Origin: Lachnospiraceae bacterium
GTDB lineage: Bacteria > Bacillota > Clostridia > Lachnospirales > Lachnospiraceae
NCBI GenBank assembly: GCA_017465845.1
Contig: JAFTVH010000068.1
Coordinates: 1 to 64,000 of the forward strand
Direction: 5' to 3'
Length of the DNA stretch: 64,000 bases
In this document: piece by piece, positions 27,144 through 37,746 of the stretch
Layout of the letters: each line of letters opens with the position of its first letter
Numbering within the stretch: the stretch's first letter is position 1
Made by a program: the position numbers and the translations under genes
The notes under the pieces: model-generated
What the model was told of the DNA's origin: nothing
Seen by the model: only the letters and a program-made list of their open reading frames with translations
Database searches by the model: none

Positions 27144-30100
27144 TTATGATTCCTTTGACTCTGCCCGCTGCAGATTCTTCTGGGCGGTAGATAACATCAG
27201 CTTGATACGGTTCAGCTGATTTACTTCACTGGCACCGGGGTCATAGTCGATGGCAACTACGTTTGACTCCGGATAATGCTTCCTCAGTGATTTGATGACA
27301 CCCTTACCTACCACGTGGTTGGGCAGGCAGCCGAAAGGCTGGGTACATACGATATTAGGCACGCCGTCATGTATCAGTTCTACCATTTCACCCGTTAAGA
27401 ACCAGCCTTCTCCGGTCTGGTTGCCGATGGATACGATAGGCTCCGCAAAGCTTACAATTTCACGAATCGGTGTAGGAGGGGTAAAGTGTTTACTCTTCTT
27501 AAATGCTTTTACGGAGGCTCCCCGCAAAATATGTTCAATTGCCCAGATCCCCAGATTGGAGACTTTGGCAGCTTTCTTACTGGTACCTAAGTGCTCAGCT
27601 TTGTAAATCTGATTATAGAAGCAGTACAGCATGAAGTCTATCAAGTCAGGCACAACGGCTTCTGCTCCTTCTGACTCTAAAAGTTCTACCAGGTGGTTAT
27701 TACCGGCAGGAGAGAATTTTACAAGAATCTCACCTACGATACCGACACGAGGCTTCTTGATATCCTTAAGCGGGATATTGTCAAAGTCACGGATGATAGC
27801 CCTGCACAGGGAGTTGAATTTGAGCAGGTTCATGTGCTTGGAGGATACATAGTCCTGTACTACCTTCAGCCATTTGCGGTGTACTTCGTTGACGCTTCCC
27901 GGAACTGCTTCATAAGGGCGCATGCGATATACGCAGCGCATGAAGATATCGCCAAACTGTGCGCCGATAGCGGCACGGAGCATCAACTCTGCGTTCAAAT
28001 GGAAACCAGGATTACTCTCGATACCGCCAAGATTCAGGGAGATAACAGGTATCTGTTCCATTCCGGCTTTTGCCAGGGCACGGCGGATAAAGCCTACATA
28101 GTTGGTAGCACGACAGCCGCCGCCTGTCTGGGTCATGATGATGGCTGTCTGATTCAGATCATATTTACCGGAAAGCAGTGCTTCCATGATCTGACCGACT
28201 ACCAGCAGGGAAGGATAGCAGGCATCGTTATTTACATATTTCAGTCCAACGTCCACAGAGTGCTTATTGTCGTTATCAAGAACTACGAAATTGTAGCCGC
28301 AGGCATTGAATGCAGACTGTAATATCTCAAAGTGAATGGGCGACATCTGCGGACAGATGATAGTATAGTTCTTGCGCATTTCTTCCGTAAAGGATACTTT
28401 TTCGATGGCGGAAGAACGAATGGTACGCGTTTTGCCCATCTTTTCTCTGACACGGATGGCAGAGAGCAGAGAGCGGATACGAATTCTTGCAGCGCCCAGA
28501 TTGTTGACCTCATCAATCTTTAAGCAGGTATATATCTTGCCGGAACCGGAAAGGATATCGTTCACCTGGTCGGTGGTAACGGCATCCAGACCGCAGCCGA
28601 AAGAATTGAGCTGAATCAGGTCCAGATTGTCTACTGTCTTTACATAGCTGGCAGCAGCGTAAAGTCTGGAGTGGTACATCCACTGGTCGGATACGATCAG
28701 GGGGCGTTCCGGCTTGGCCAGATGAGAGATAGAGTCCTCAGTCAGCACTGCAATATCGTAGGAAGTGATGAGCTCCGGGATACCGTGATTGATCTCAGGG
28801 TCGATATGATAGGGACGACCTGCCAGAACGATACCGCGCTTACCGGTTTCTTCCAGATATTTCAGCACCTCTTCGCCCTTGACCTGCATATCATTGCGGG
28901 CAGCAACCAGCTCTTCCCAGCCGGCTTTTGCAGCAGCAGCAATCTCACCTGCGGAAAGCTCGGTAAATTCTTTCGTCAGAGCATCTGTTATGGTTCCCGG
29001 ATCCCTGAAGGACATGAACGGATTGCGGAAAACAACCTCTCCGCGGCCGATTTCGTCTACGTTATTTTTAATATTTTCCGAATAAGAGGTTACGATAGGA
29101 CAGTTGTAATGGTTATTGGCATCCTCAAATTCATTGCGCTCATAGAAAAGCGCAGGATAGAAGATAAAGTCAACGCCTTGTTTGATCAGCCAGGTCACGT
29201 GACCGTGAGCAAGCTTGGCAGGGTAACACTCTGATTCACTGGGAATGGATTCAATGCCCAGTTCGTAGATTTTCCTGTTGGAACTGGGGGAGAGAATCAC
29301 ACGGTAGCCCAGTTTGGTAAAGAAAGTATACCAAAAAGGGTAGTTCTCATACATATTCAGGACTCTGGGAATACCTACTGTACCTCTGGGAGCTTTGTCT
29401 GCATCCAGGGGCTCATAGGAAAAGAGTCTCTTCAGCTTATAATCAAATAAATTGGGCACATTATTGGCATTCTTCTGGCCGCCGATACCACGTTCGCAGC
29501 GGTTGCCGGAAATGTACTGTCTGCCGCCGGAGAAACGGTTGATGGTAAGTCGGCAGCTGTTGGTGCAGCCCTTACATTTGGCAACACTGGTCTCAAATTT
29601 CAGGTCACAGATCTTCTGATAGGAAAGCATAGAGGTCCGGTAACCCTCTTCATAGCGCTCCCTTGCAATGAGAGCAGCACCGAAAGCGCCCATGATACCT
29701 GCAATATCGGGACGGATGGCCTCACAGTTTGCAATTTTCTCAAAGCTTCGAAGGACGGCATCATTGTAGAAGGTTCCGCCCTGTACTACGATATTTTTGC
29801 CAAGCTCGGAAGCGTCAGATACCTTGATGACCTTGAACAGGGCATTCTTGATGACAGAATAAGCAAGACCTGCGGAAATATCTGCCACGGAGGCACCTTC
29901 CTTCTGGGCCTGTTTTACTTTGGAGTTCATGAACACAGTGCAGCGGGTACCAAGATCAATGGGATGAGCTGCAAACAGCGCTTCAGCTGCAAAGTCCTGT
30001 ACACTGAAATTCAGGGATTTTGCAAAGGTCTCGATAAAGGAACCGCAGCCGGAGGAGCAGGCTTCGTTCAATTGCACGCTGTCTACGGTCTGGTTCTTGA

Positions 30101-31427
30101 TCTTGATACATTTCATGTCCTGACCGCCGATATCCAGAATACAGTCTACCTTGGGGTCAAAGAATGCAGCAGCATAGTAATGTGCCACAGTTTCCACTTC
30201 GCCATCATCCAACAGGAAAGCTGCTTTCATCAAAGCTTCGCCGTAACCGGTGGAGCAGGAGCGCACAATTTCCACATCCTCAGGAAGAAGAGAGTAAATT
30301 TCTTTCAGAGAACGGATGGCTGTATGTAAAGGACTTCCGTCGTTATTGCTGTAAAAAGAATAAAGAAGAGAACCGTCTTCTCCGACAAGTGCAATCTTGG
30401 TGGTGGTAGAACCTGCATCGATACCTAAGAAAGCTTTGCCGTGATAGTTGGCAAGCTCTGCTGTGGTCACACGATGGCCGGCGTGACGCTTTTTAAATAC
30501 ATCATATTCTTCCTGACTGGCAAAGAGCGGTTCCATACGCTCTACTTCAAATTCCATTTTGATTTCAGAGGAAAGCTTGCCCACCATTTCTTCCATGGTA
30601 TAGGTCACATCCTCTTTGGCATTCAAAGCGGAACCGATAGCTGCAAATAAGTGAGAGTTGTCAGTGTCGATGATATGCTCCTCGTCCAACTTGAGGGTAC
30701 GGATGAAAGCTGCTTTCAGTTCCGACAAAAAGTGAAGGGGACCGCCCAGAAAAGCAACATGTCCGCGGATTGGTTTACCGCAGGCCAGGCCACTGATGGT
30801 CTGGTTGACCACTGCCTGGAAGATAGAAGCAGACAGATCTTCCTTTGTGGCACCATCGTTGATCAGCGGCTGGATGTCTGTCTTAGCAAATACACCGCAG
30901 CGGGCTGCAATATCATAAAGGGACTTGTATCCCTTGGCGTATTCATTCAGACCGGAGGCATCTGTCTGCAGCAGGGAAGCCATCTGGTCGATAAATGATC
31001 CGGTACCGCCTGCGCAGATACCGTTCATACGCTGCTCGACGTTACCGCCCTCAAAATAAATAATCTTGGCATCTTCACCACCAAGCTCGATGGCAACATC
31101 TGTCTTGGGAGCCAAAGTCTGCAGAGAAGTAGCTACTGCAATTACTTCCTGATTAAAAGGGACTTCCAGATGGTTTGCCAGAGTCAGACCGCCGGAACCT
31201 GTAATCATGGGATGAAGGTTTACATTGCCAAGTTCAGCGTATGCTTTCTTTAAAAGTGCTGCCAGTGTCTCGCGGATATTGGCATAATGACGTTCGTAAT
31301 CGGAGAACAATATAGTATGGGCTTTGTCTATTATTGCGATTTTAACCGTAGTAGAGCCGATATCAATACCTAAACGATAGGTTTGACTGTCAGCAGGTAC
31401 AGTTGTTTTCAGTATTTCATTGCTCAT
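27144..31427 (-). CDS. Large 2-hydroxyacyl-CoA dehydratase activase-type protein
   Basis: This 1427-residue protein has two BcrAD/BadFG ATPase domains in tandem ([11 protein letters not shown] at 19-29 and [11 protein letters not shown] near 335) of the acetate-kinase fold. The second carries CSSGCGSF, which places a cluster Cys; the first has CAGGTGSF. The rest is a DUF2229/HgdB-like region with CKGCTNSC and further Cys motifs ([22 protein letters not shown]). Such proteins use ATP-driven electrons, but the substrate enzyme is unknown, and no dehydratase pair is nearby. GAAAGGG precedes ATG 31427. Confidence 0.88.
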   Translation of the reverse strand: MSNEILKTTVPADSQTYRLGIDIGSTTVKIAIIDKAHTILFSDYERHYANIRETLAALLKKAYAELGNVNLHPMITGSGGLTLANHLEVPFNQEVIAVATSLQTLAPKTDVAIELGGEDAKIIYFEGGNVEQRMNGICAGGTGSFIDQMASLLQTDASGLNEYAKGYKSLYDIAARCGVFAKTDIQPLINDGATKEDLSASIFQAVVNQTISGLACGKPIRGHVAFLGGPLHFLSELKAAFIRTLKLDEEHIIDTDNSHLFAAIGSALNAKEDVTYTMEEMVGKLSSEIKMEFEVERMEPLFASQEEYDVFKKRHAGHRVTTAELANYHGKAFLGIDAGSTTTKIALVGEDGSLLYSFYSNNDGSPLHTAIRSLKEIYSLLPEDVEIVRSCSTGYGEALMKAAFLLDDGEVETVAHYYAAAFFDPKVDCILDIGGQDMKCIKIKNQTVDSVQLNEACSSGCGSFIETFAKSLNFSVQDFAAEALFAAHPIDLGTRCTVFMNSKVKQAQKEGASVADISAGLAYSVIKNALFKVIKVSDASELGKNIVVQGGTFYNDAVLRSFEKIANCEAIRPDIAGIMGAFGAALIARERYEEGYRTSMLSYQKICDLKFETSVAKCKGCTNSCRLTINRFSGGRQYISGNRCERGIGGQKNANNVPNLFDYKLKRLFSYEPLDADKAPRGTVGIPRVLNMYENYPFWYTFFTKLGYRVILSPSSNRKIYELGIESIPSESECYPAKLAHGHVTWLIKQGVDFIFYPALFYERNEFEDANNHYNCPIVTSYSENIKNNVDEIGRGEVVFRNPFMSFRDPGTITDALTKEFTELSAGEIAAAAKAGWEELVAARNDMQVKGEEVLKYLEETGKRGIVLAGRPYHIDPEINHGIPELITSYDIAVLTEDSISHLAKPERPLIVSDQWMYHSRLYAAASYVKTVDNLDLIQLNSFGCGLDAVTTDQVNDILSGSGKIYTCLKIDEVNNLGAARIRIRSLLSAIRVREKMGKTRTIRSSAIEKVSFTEEMRKNYTIICPQMSPIHFEILQSAFNACGYNFVVLDNDNKHSVDVGLKYVNNDACYPSLLVVGQIMEALLSGKYDLNQTAIIMTQTGGGCRATNYVGFIRRALAKAGMEQIPVISLNLGGIESNPGFHLNAELMLRAAIGAQFGDIFMRCVYRMRPYEAVPGSVNEVHRKWLKVVQDYVSSKHMNLLKFNSLCRAIIRDFDNIPLKDIKKPRVGIVGEILVKFSPAGNNHLVELLESEGAEAVVPDLIDFMLYCFYNQIYKAEHLGTSKKAAKVSNLGIWAIEHILRGASVKAFKKSKHFTPPTPIREIVSFAEPIVSIGNQTGEGWFLTGEMVELIHDGVPNIVCTQPFGCLPNHVVGKGVIKSLRKHYPESNVVAIDYDPGASEVNQLNRIKLMLSTAQKNLQRAESKES

Positions 31428-31727
31428 GTATCTCGCCCTTTCTTTCTTATATGCAATTTATGCAATCATAAAACATTTTACAACACGTTTCGACAAAATG
31501 CAACGAACAAACTGCTATAAATGTTGAATGACGTGTAAAAAATTTGCAAAGAAATTCTTAAATTTTGTTTAGAAATCTTTTTTTTAGCTAAAAACAATTT
31601 TGAATGGTTTACTTATGGGGAATGGAATGGTAAAATATTGATATTACAGTGCAGCCATGGCCTGTATGACGAGCCAATGGCAAGGGCAGAACTGTTATAT
31701 TTAGTTTATGGCAAGGAGTATTTGAAA
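31428..31727. promoter_or_regulatory. Divergent promoter region activase / rhomboid-like gene
   Basis: About 300 AT-rich bases with several A/T tracts. TTTTGAATGG...TATTGATATTA could hold the rightward promoter. No ORF with a convincing ribosome site and no known RNA motif seen. Confidence 0.4.
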
Positions 31728-32594
31728 ATGAGTAAATTTGAACGAAAGTTTGGAAAATATGCAGTGAGGAATCTTTCGCTGGTGCTGATTGCCTGTTATA
31801 TGGTGGGTTATGTGATTCAGTTATTCGCGCCCGGAATCCAAAGTCTGCTTACCCTGAATCCTTATGCGATTCTCCACGGTCAGATATGGAGACTGGTGAC
31901 CTGGGTGCTGATTCCCCCAAGCAGTCTGGATCTTTTTACAATTATCATGCTGTTGTTTTATTATAGTGTAGGTTCTTCTCTTGAAAGAACCTGGGGGACT
32001 TACAGATATAACGTATATATGTTCTCCGGAATGCTTTACACCATTATCGGGAGCTTTCTTGCATATGGAATTTATTGGGCAATGGCTTCAGCAGTGGGAA
32101 CCCAAGTGAGCCCTGCCGTGGTACAGAGCGCATCAACGATGTTCAGCACATATTACATCAATATGTCCATTTACCTGGCATATGCGGCTACTTTTCCGGA
32201 TGCCCAGGTGCTTCTCATGTTTGTGATTCCCGTGAAGATGAAATGGATGGGAATTGCTTATGCAGTTTTGCTTCTGTATCAGTTGTTCACAGGCGTGGGA
32301 ATTGTAGTTTTTGATATCTTCTACAGAATTGCATTGGTGGCATCCCTTTTGAATTTTGTGATTTTCTGGATTACTTCCAGGGGACGGATATCCATGTCGC
32401 CCAGGCAGGCAAAGCGCAGGCAGGAGTTTCGCAGCGAAGTTAAGCGCAACACCCGTATTACGAAGCATAAATGTGCAATCTGCGGAAGAACGGACGAGGA
32501 TGACCCTTCTCTGGAATTCAGATTTTGCTCAAAATGTAACGGAAATTATGAGTATTGCCAGCACCATCTCTTTACGCATGAGCACGTAAAATAA
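31728..32594 (+). CDS. Rhomboid-like membrane protein with C-terminal zinc ribbon
   Basis: This 288-residue protein has about six membrane helices with the rhomboid-style HGQIWRLVTWVLIPP loop, but no GxSG serine is visible, so it is likely an inactive pseudo-rhomboid. The C-terminal 50 residues hold Cys pairs (CAICG...CSKC) and HH, a small zinc ribbon. AAGGAG (31713-31718) lies nine bases before ATG 31728; an upstream in-frame start at 31638 has none. It precedes the sigma-like gene by 17 bases. Confidence 0.75.
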   Translation: MSKFERKFGKYAVRNLSLVLIACYMVGYVIQLFAPGIQSLLTLNPYAILHGQIWRLVTWVLIPPSSLDLFTIIMLLFYYSVGSSLERTWGTYRYNVYMFSGMLYTIIGSFLAYGIYWAMASAVGTQVSPAVVQSASTMFSTYYINMSIYLAYAATFPDAQVLLMFVIPVKMKWMGIAYAVLLLYQLFTGVGIVVFDIFYRIALVASLLNFVIFWITSRGRISMSPRQAKRRQEFRSEVKRNTRITKHKCAICGRTDEDDPSLEFRFCSKCNGNYEYCQHHLFTHEHVK

Positions 32595-32611
32595 GAAAGG
32601 AACCGATATTT

Positions 32612-33358
32612 ATGAATAAAGAAGTTTTATTTGCGCAGACACTGGAGCAGGTGAGAAAGCTTGCCAAGGAGCAGGGAAACTGCGTCAGCGAGGAGCAGGT
32701 AAAGGAAGCATTTGATCCACTGGGGCTGAATAATGAACAGCTGCAGATGGTATTTGATTATCTGGTAAAGCATAAAGTTGGTATCAATGAACCTGTAAAC
32801 GTAGATGACTACTTGTCTGATGAAGAAAAAGATTATCTTCAGGACTATTTAAGTGAGATAGAGGTTCTGGGGGAGGTCAGTGACGGTGAAAGAGAAGCCA
32901 TCACGTTGTCTGCCATGGCCGGAGAGAGTGATGCCCAGGGGCGTCTTGTTGAGGTTTACTTAAAAGATGTGGTTGACATTGCAAAGCTGTATGCAGGTCA
33001 GGGTGTCTTTCTGGAAGACCTGATCGGAGAAGGCAACGTGGCTCTGGCTATGGGAACGGGTATGCTGGGCTGTCTGGAGCATGCTTCGGAGGCTCAGGGT
33101 ATGCTGATGAAGATGGTCATGGATGCCATGGAAGAGTATATTGCCGAGAATGCGGAAAATGAGAAACTGGATAAGAAGGCTGCGGACAAGGTCAACGAAG
33201 TCCTGGATAAAGCAAGGGAGCTGTCTGAGGAGCTGCGCCGTAAGGTGACACCGGAGGAGCTTGCTGAAGAAAGCGGCCTGTCCCTGAACAGAATCATGGA
33301 CGCAGTACGGATCAGCGGATATAAGATTGAGTACATTGAGGTGGACAGGAATGCATAA
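32612..33358 (+). CDS. Sigma-70-like protein lacking region 4
   Basis: This 248-residue protein has a 1.1-like helical start (about 1-70), a sigma region 2-like core (EVYLKDVVDIAKLYAG, FLEDLIGEGNVALAMG) and region 3-like helices (KVTPEELAEESGLSLNRIMDAV). No region 4 HTH follows. It may be an RNA polymerase binder, an anti-sigma-type competitor, or an old sigma relic kept in Lachnospiraceae. AAGGAA precedes ATG 32612. The next gene overlaps its last eight bases. Confidence 0.7.
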   Translation: MNKEVLFAQTLEQVRKLAKEQGNCVSEEQVKEAFDPLGLNNEQLQMVFDYLVKHKVGINEPVNVDDYLSDEEKDYLQDYLSEIEVLGEVSDGEREAITLSAMAGESDAQGRLVEVYLKDVVDIAKLYAGQGVFLEDLIGEGNVALAMGTGMLGCLEHASEAQGMLMKMVMDAMEEYIAENAENEKLDKKAADKVNEVLDKARELSEELRRKVTPEELAEESGLSLNRIMDAVRISGYKIEYIEVDRNA

Positions 33359-33770
33359 GCAGCAGTACGAAGATTATAAATATGTGATGCAGGATACTTA
33401 TCAGCTGTATCTGGGAGCAAAATACAGCTTTGAAGAACTGATAGATAATGAAGAGGTACCGTTTAAATTCAGGCTGATTGTGGAACGATATGTTTATCAG
33501 GATGTGGATCCGCAGACTACGCTGGAGAGCCAGCTTTATTACATGACGGCCAAAGACCTGCAGTTTCGTATTTACAGGCAGATCAAGATGAAGGTCAAGG
33601 TCAATGTCATCGAAGAGAAAAAAAGTTTGACCGGAAAGTGCAAAAAGGTGTATACTACACAAATCCTTCCCATTGAGCAGCTGGTAAAAATGACACCGAC
33701 AGAAAAAGAGGAAAAAGGCATGGTCATCCAGGAACTCATGTGCAGTAAGCTTGCATTGATGACTTTCTAA
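33351..33770 (+). CDS. Conserved small protein, function unknown
   Basis: This 139-residue acidic/basic protein starts MHKQQYEDYKYVMQDTYQLY. The chosen ATG 33351 overlaps the sigma-like gene by eight bases, the usual sign of coupling; an upstream in-frame start at 33327 is less likely. No motif recognised; secondary structure looks mixed. Co-translation with a sigma-like protein suggests they work together. Confidence 0.65.
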   Translation: MHKQQYEDYKYVMQDTYQLYLGAKYSFEELIDNEEVPFKFRLIVERYVYQDVDPQTTLESQLYYMTAKDLQFRIYRQIKMKVKVNVIEEKKSLTGKCKKVYTTQILPIEQLVKMTPTEKEEKGMVIQELMCSKLALMTF

Positions 33771-33814
33771 GTCTGTGTGACTCAAAGAGGGAAAGAACAT
33801 AAGGGAGTTAAGGT

Positions 33815-36733
33815 ATGAAGATAGAAGATTTAAAAGCATATGAGATCATAGAGAAAAGAAGAATTGAGGATTTGAATTCTGAGAGTTATGTCCTGCGCCA
33901 CCGTAAAAGCGGTGCTCGTGTAGCTCTTTTATCCAACGATGATGAAAATAAAGTATTTTATATCGGATTCCGTACACCGCCCAAGGATTCCACAGGTGTG
34001 CCTCATATTATTGAGCATACCGTACTTTGCGGTTCTAAGGAATTCCCGGTGAAGGATCCTTTCGTAGAACTGGTTAAGGGGTCTTTGAACACCTTCCTGA
34101 ATGCCATGACATATTCGGACAAGACAGTGTATCCGATTGCAAGCTGTAATGACAAGGACTTCCAGAACCTGATGCATGTGTATCTGGATGCGGTATTTTA
34201 TCCCAATATTTATAAAAATGAAAACATCTTCCTGCAGGAGGGCTGGCATTATGAGATGGAAAGCCCGGAGGATGAACTGACCATCAACGGCGTGGTATAT
34301 AATGAAATGAAGGGTGCATTTTCTTCTCCCGATGATGTGTTCGAGAGAGAACTGATGAATTCTCTTTACCCGGATACTTCTTACGGTGTGGAGTCCGGCG
34401 GTGACCCGGATGTGATTCCGGAGCTTACTTATGAGGAATTCCTGAATTTCCACAGAAAATACTATCATCCCTCCAACAGCTATATTTATCTGTACGGTAA
34501 TATGGATATGGCAGAGAAGCTTACCTTTATCGATGAGCACTATCTGTCAGCTTTTGAGGAGCAGAAGGTAGATTCCGAGCTGCAGCCTCAGCCTGCATTT
34601 GAAAAGGTAAACCGCGTTGTAAAGGACTACCCTATCAGCGAGGATGAAGAGGAGGCTGCCAACACATATCTTTCCTGGAATGTATCGGTAGGGGACAGCC
34701 TTGACAGAGATCTGTACGTAGCGTTCCAGATTCTGGACTATGCACTTTGTTCCGCACCCGGTGCGCCGTTAAAGCAGGCACTGATCGATCAGGGAATCGG
34801 TAAAGATGTATATAGCATTTATGAGAACGGTATCCTGCAGCCTTATTTCAGTGTAGTAGCCAAGAATGCGGAAAGCAGCCAGGAGGAAGCTTTCTTAAAT
34901 ACCATTCAGTCAGTACTTACTGAGCTTTCAGAAAATGGGCTGGATAAAAAGGCGCTGCTTGCAGGCATCAATTATTATGAATTCAAATACAGGGAGGCTG
35001 ACTTCGGTTCTTATCCTAAGGGACTGATGTACGGCCTGCAGATATTGGACAGTTGGCTCTATGATGATACCAAGCCGTTCATTCATGTGGAGGCCAATGA
35101 TACCTTTGCCGGAATGAGACAGAAGGCGGAAAGCGGCTACTTTGAACAGTTGATCAAAGACTATTTGCTGGGCAATCCTCACTGCTCCGTAGTAGTGTTA
35201 AATCCCAAAAAGGGTATGACCGCTGAGAATGAGCGAAAATTTAAAGAGAAGATGGCCCAAGTGAAAGATTCTCTCAGTCAGGAAGAAATTCATGAAATCA
35301 TTGCAAAAGCGCAGGCGCTGACTGAGTATCAGGAGACGGAAGACCCCAAGGAGGATCTTGAGAAGATTCCATTGCTTACCAGAGCAGATATGAAGAAGGA
35401 AGCAGCAGGCTTTATCAATGAAGAGATTGCTTTGGGAGACACCAAGGTATTGTTCCACGATCTGTTTACCAATGGTATCGGTTATCTTCGTCTGATATTC
35501 AGGCTGGATCAGATTCCGGAAAGTCATTTTCCTTACATTGGTATCCTGAAAGGCTGTCTGGGACTTTTAAATACAGAACATTTTTGCTACAGTGACCTGT
35601 TCAATGAGATGAATATCGTGACAGGCGGTATGGCTGCAGTAAATAATGTATATGGAAGAATCGAAGATTTAGATCGTTATACGGTGACACTGGAATTAAA
35701 GACCAAGGTGTTATATGAAAATATTGCCAAAGCAGTGGAGCTCATGGAAGAGGTGATTCTGACAAGTGATTTCACAGATACCAAACGTCTTCATGAAATC
35801 CTGGCAGAAGGACAGTCCAGAATGCAGGCGCAGATGACTTATTCCGGTCATAATGTGGCAGCGGGTAGGGCACTTTCTTACGGCAGTGCTTCCGGAGTGG
35901 TAAGTGAACTGTTATCAGGTGTACCGCTTTACAGACTGATCACCGGTCTGGAGAATCATTTCGATGAGCAAAGCGGGGAACTGGTACAGAAGCTTACTGA
36001 GCTTGCACAGATGATTTTCCGACCGGAGAATCTGATGGTAGATTTTGTGGGTGACAGAGAGGTATTGAAGAAGCTAAAAGAGCCGGTGGCTGAGCTTAAG
36101 AGCAAATTATATACCTGCCCGGTTACGAAAGAAGCATTTGTACCTCAGCCTGAAAAGCGTAATGAGGGCTTCAAGACCTCCGGTCAGGTACAGTATGTCT
36201 GCCGTGCCGGTAATTTCCGCAGAAAGGGTCTGCCTTACAAAGGCGCATTAAAGGCTTTAAAGGTAATGATGGGTTACGGTTATCTTTGGGAGAATGTTCG
36301 TGTGAAAGGCGGTGCTTATGGCTGCATGTGCACCTTTGGAAAGTCAGGTGACTGCTACTTTGTCTCCTACAGAGACCCGAATCTGTTAAAGACGATTGAG
36401 GTTTATGAGCATGCGGCAGAGGCAATTGAAAAATTCGATGCGGATGAACGTACCATGACGCAGTATATCATCGGTGCCATCAGCGAGCTTGATACGCCGA
36501 TGAATCCTGCAGCGAAGGGGTTGAATTCCCTGAGTGCTTATATGACGGGACTGACACAGGAGATTATGCAGAAGGAAAGAGATGAGCTTTTGTCTGCAAC
36601 ACCGGAGGATATCCGCAGCCTTGCTGAGTATATCAGGGCGTTCATGGCGGAGGATTTCCTTTGCGTGGTGGGTAATGCAGATAAGATAAAAGAAGCGGAA
36701 GGAGTATTTGGGTATACGGAAAATCTGTTTTAA
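33815..36733 (+). CDS. M16C family zinc peptidase (presequence protease-like)
   Basis: This 972-residue enzyme has the inverted zinc motif HIIEH (64-68) with the distal Glu in the YNEMKGAFSS region, then three more M16 domains. The length and the GSLNTFLNAMTYSDKTVYP motif fit the PreP/CYM1 branch (M16C), which degrades peptides inside a closed chamber. No signal peptide, so it acts in the cytoplasm. AAGGT precedes ATG 33815. Confidence 0.93.
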   Translation: MKIEDLKAYEIIEKRRIEDLNSESYVLRHRKSGARVALLSNDDENKVFYIGFRTPPKDSTGVPHIIEHTVLCGSKEFPVKDPFVELVKGSLNTFLNAMTYSDKTVYPIASCNDKDFQNLMHVYLDAVFYPNIYKNENIFLQEGWHYEMESPEDELTINGVVYNEMKGAFSSPDDVFERELMNSLYPDTSYGVESGGDPDVIPELTYEEFLNFHRKYYHPSNSYIYLYGNMDMAEKLTFIDEHYLSAFEEQKVDSELQPQPAFEKVNRVVKDYPISEDEEEAANTYLSWNVSVGDSLDRDLYVAFQILDYALCSAPGAPLKQALIDQGIGKDVYSIYENGILQPYFSVVAKNAESSQEEAFLNTIQSVLTELSENGLDKKALLAGINYYEFKYREADFGSYPKGLMYGLQILDSWLYDDTKPFIHVEANDTFAGMRQKAESGYFEQLIKDYLLGNPHCSVVVLNPKKGMTAENERKFKEKMAQVKDSLSQEEIHEIIAKAQALTEYQETEDPKEDLEKIPLLTRADMKKEAAGFINEEIALGDTKVLFHDLFTNGIGYLRLIFRLDQIPESHFPYIGILKGCLGLLNTEHFCYSDLFNEMNIVTGGMAAVNNVYGRIEDLDRYTVTLELKTKVLYENIAKAVELMEEVILTSDFTDTKRLHEILAEGQSRMQAQMTYSGHNVAAGRALSYGSASGVVSELLSGVPLYRLITGLENHFDEQSGELVQKLTELAQMIFRPENLMVDFVGDREVLKKLKEPVAELKSKLYTCPVTKEAFVPQPEKRNEGFKTSGQVQYVCRAGNFRRKGLPYKGALKALKVMMGYGYLWENVRVKGGAYGCMCTFGKSGDCYFVSYRDPNLLKTIEVYEHAAEAIEKFDADERTMTQYIIGAISELDTPMNPAAKGLNSLSAYMTGLTQEIMQKERDELLSATPEDIRSLAEYIRAFMAEDFLCVVGNADKIKEAEGVFGYTENLF

Positions 36734-36762
36734 CCGGCAGAGCCGGAGAAAGGGAGGGTTAC

Positions 36763-37746
36763 ATGATTGGTAAGAGGAAAAAATTATGCGCAGCAGGGCT
36801 TGGTTTGGCGTTGGTACTGGGACTGACGGGATGTGGGGCATCTTCATCAGATATGTTTGCCACGAATTCCATGAAGTCGGAGGCATCTATTGAGTATTCC
36901 GGCAGTGCGGACTATGCGGTGACAGAGGAAATGATGGAGTCCGGAGCTTTAAGCAGCGGCACAGAGGTCGCACAGATAGAGGAGACTGACCGGAAGCTGA
37001 TTAAGACCGTGGATATGACGGTGGAGACCAAGGAATTCGATGCGGTGCTGGATAGCCTGAATGAGCAGATCAAGGCCTGTGGCGGGTATGTGGAGAGCAT
37101 GAACACCTATAACGGCAGTATCTACAATAACTGGCGTTCCTCCAGAGATGCCAGCATGATCATCAGGATTCCGGTGGAGAATCTGGATGCGTTTCTGGAT
37201 ACGGTGACCGACATCAGCAATGTGATCAGGCGCAGTGACAAAGTAGAAGATGTAACTCTTACCTACGTGGATCTTAAGAGCCATAAGGAAGCGTTACAGA
37301 CGGAGCAGACCAGACTTTTGGAACTGCTAGAGAAAGCAGAGTCGGTAGAGGACATTATTACTATAGAAAAGCGACTGTCTGATGTTCGTTATCAGATTGA
37401 AAGTATGGAATCCCAGCTTCGTACATACGACAATAAGATTACCTACAGTACTGTGAACCTGGAAATTGAAGAGGTGCAGGAACTGACACCGGTAGAGGAA
37501 GAAACAGTATGGCAGAGGATTTCAGGCGGCTTTGTAGATAGTCTGCACAGCGTGGCTGACGGCTTCGTGGAATTCGGCATATGGCTGATCGTCAACAGCC
37601 CGTTCCTGGTAATCTGGGCGGTGATCATCGCAGCTGCCATTTGGATCCTTCGCAAGTGGAAACGTAAGAATTTCCTGAAGAAGTCAATGTCCTTTCAGGG
37701 AGTAAAGAAAGAAGAAAACGCAAGGGAGAATGAAAAGAATGAATGA
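36763..37746 (+). CDS. DUF4349 lipoprotein
   Basis: This 327-residue protein has a lipoprotein signal (LGLTGC, C24), then the DUF4349 region with repeated MTVETKEF and YVDLKSHKEAL, a coiled coil (about 180-235) and a C-terminal membrane helix followed by a basic tail. So it is tethered at both ends. Function is unknown; DUF4349 proteins are widespread surface proteins. It ends eight bases inside the era start. Confidence 0.85.
   Translation: MIGKRKKLCAAGLGLALVLGLTGCGASSSDMFATNSMKSEASIEYSGSADYAVTEEMMESGALSSGTEVAQIEETDRKLIKTVDMTVETKEFDAVLDSLNEQIKACGGYVESMNTYNGSIYNNWRSSRDASMIIRIPVENLDAFLDTVTDISNVIRRSDKVEDVTLTYVDLKSHKEALQTEQTRLLELLEKAESVEDIITIEKRLSDVRYQIESMESQLRTYDNKITYSTVNLEIEEVQELTPVEEETVWQRISGGFVDSLHSVADGFVEFGIWLIVNSPFLVIWAVIIAAAIWILRKWKRKNFLKKSMSFQGVKKEENARENEKNE

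Noticed and set aside
27292..30998. Several plus-strand frames inside the activase gene
   Set aside because: All are antisense shadows of the 1427-residue gene and lack ribosome sites and motifs.
33929..36425. Minus-strand frames inside the M16 peptidase gene
   Set aside because: Antisense shadows of a well-supported peptidase.
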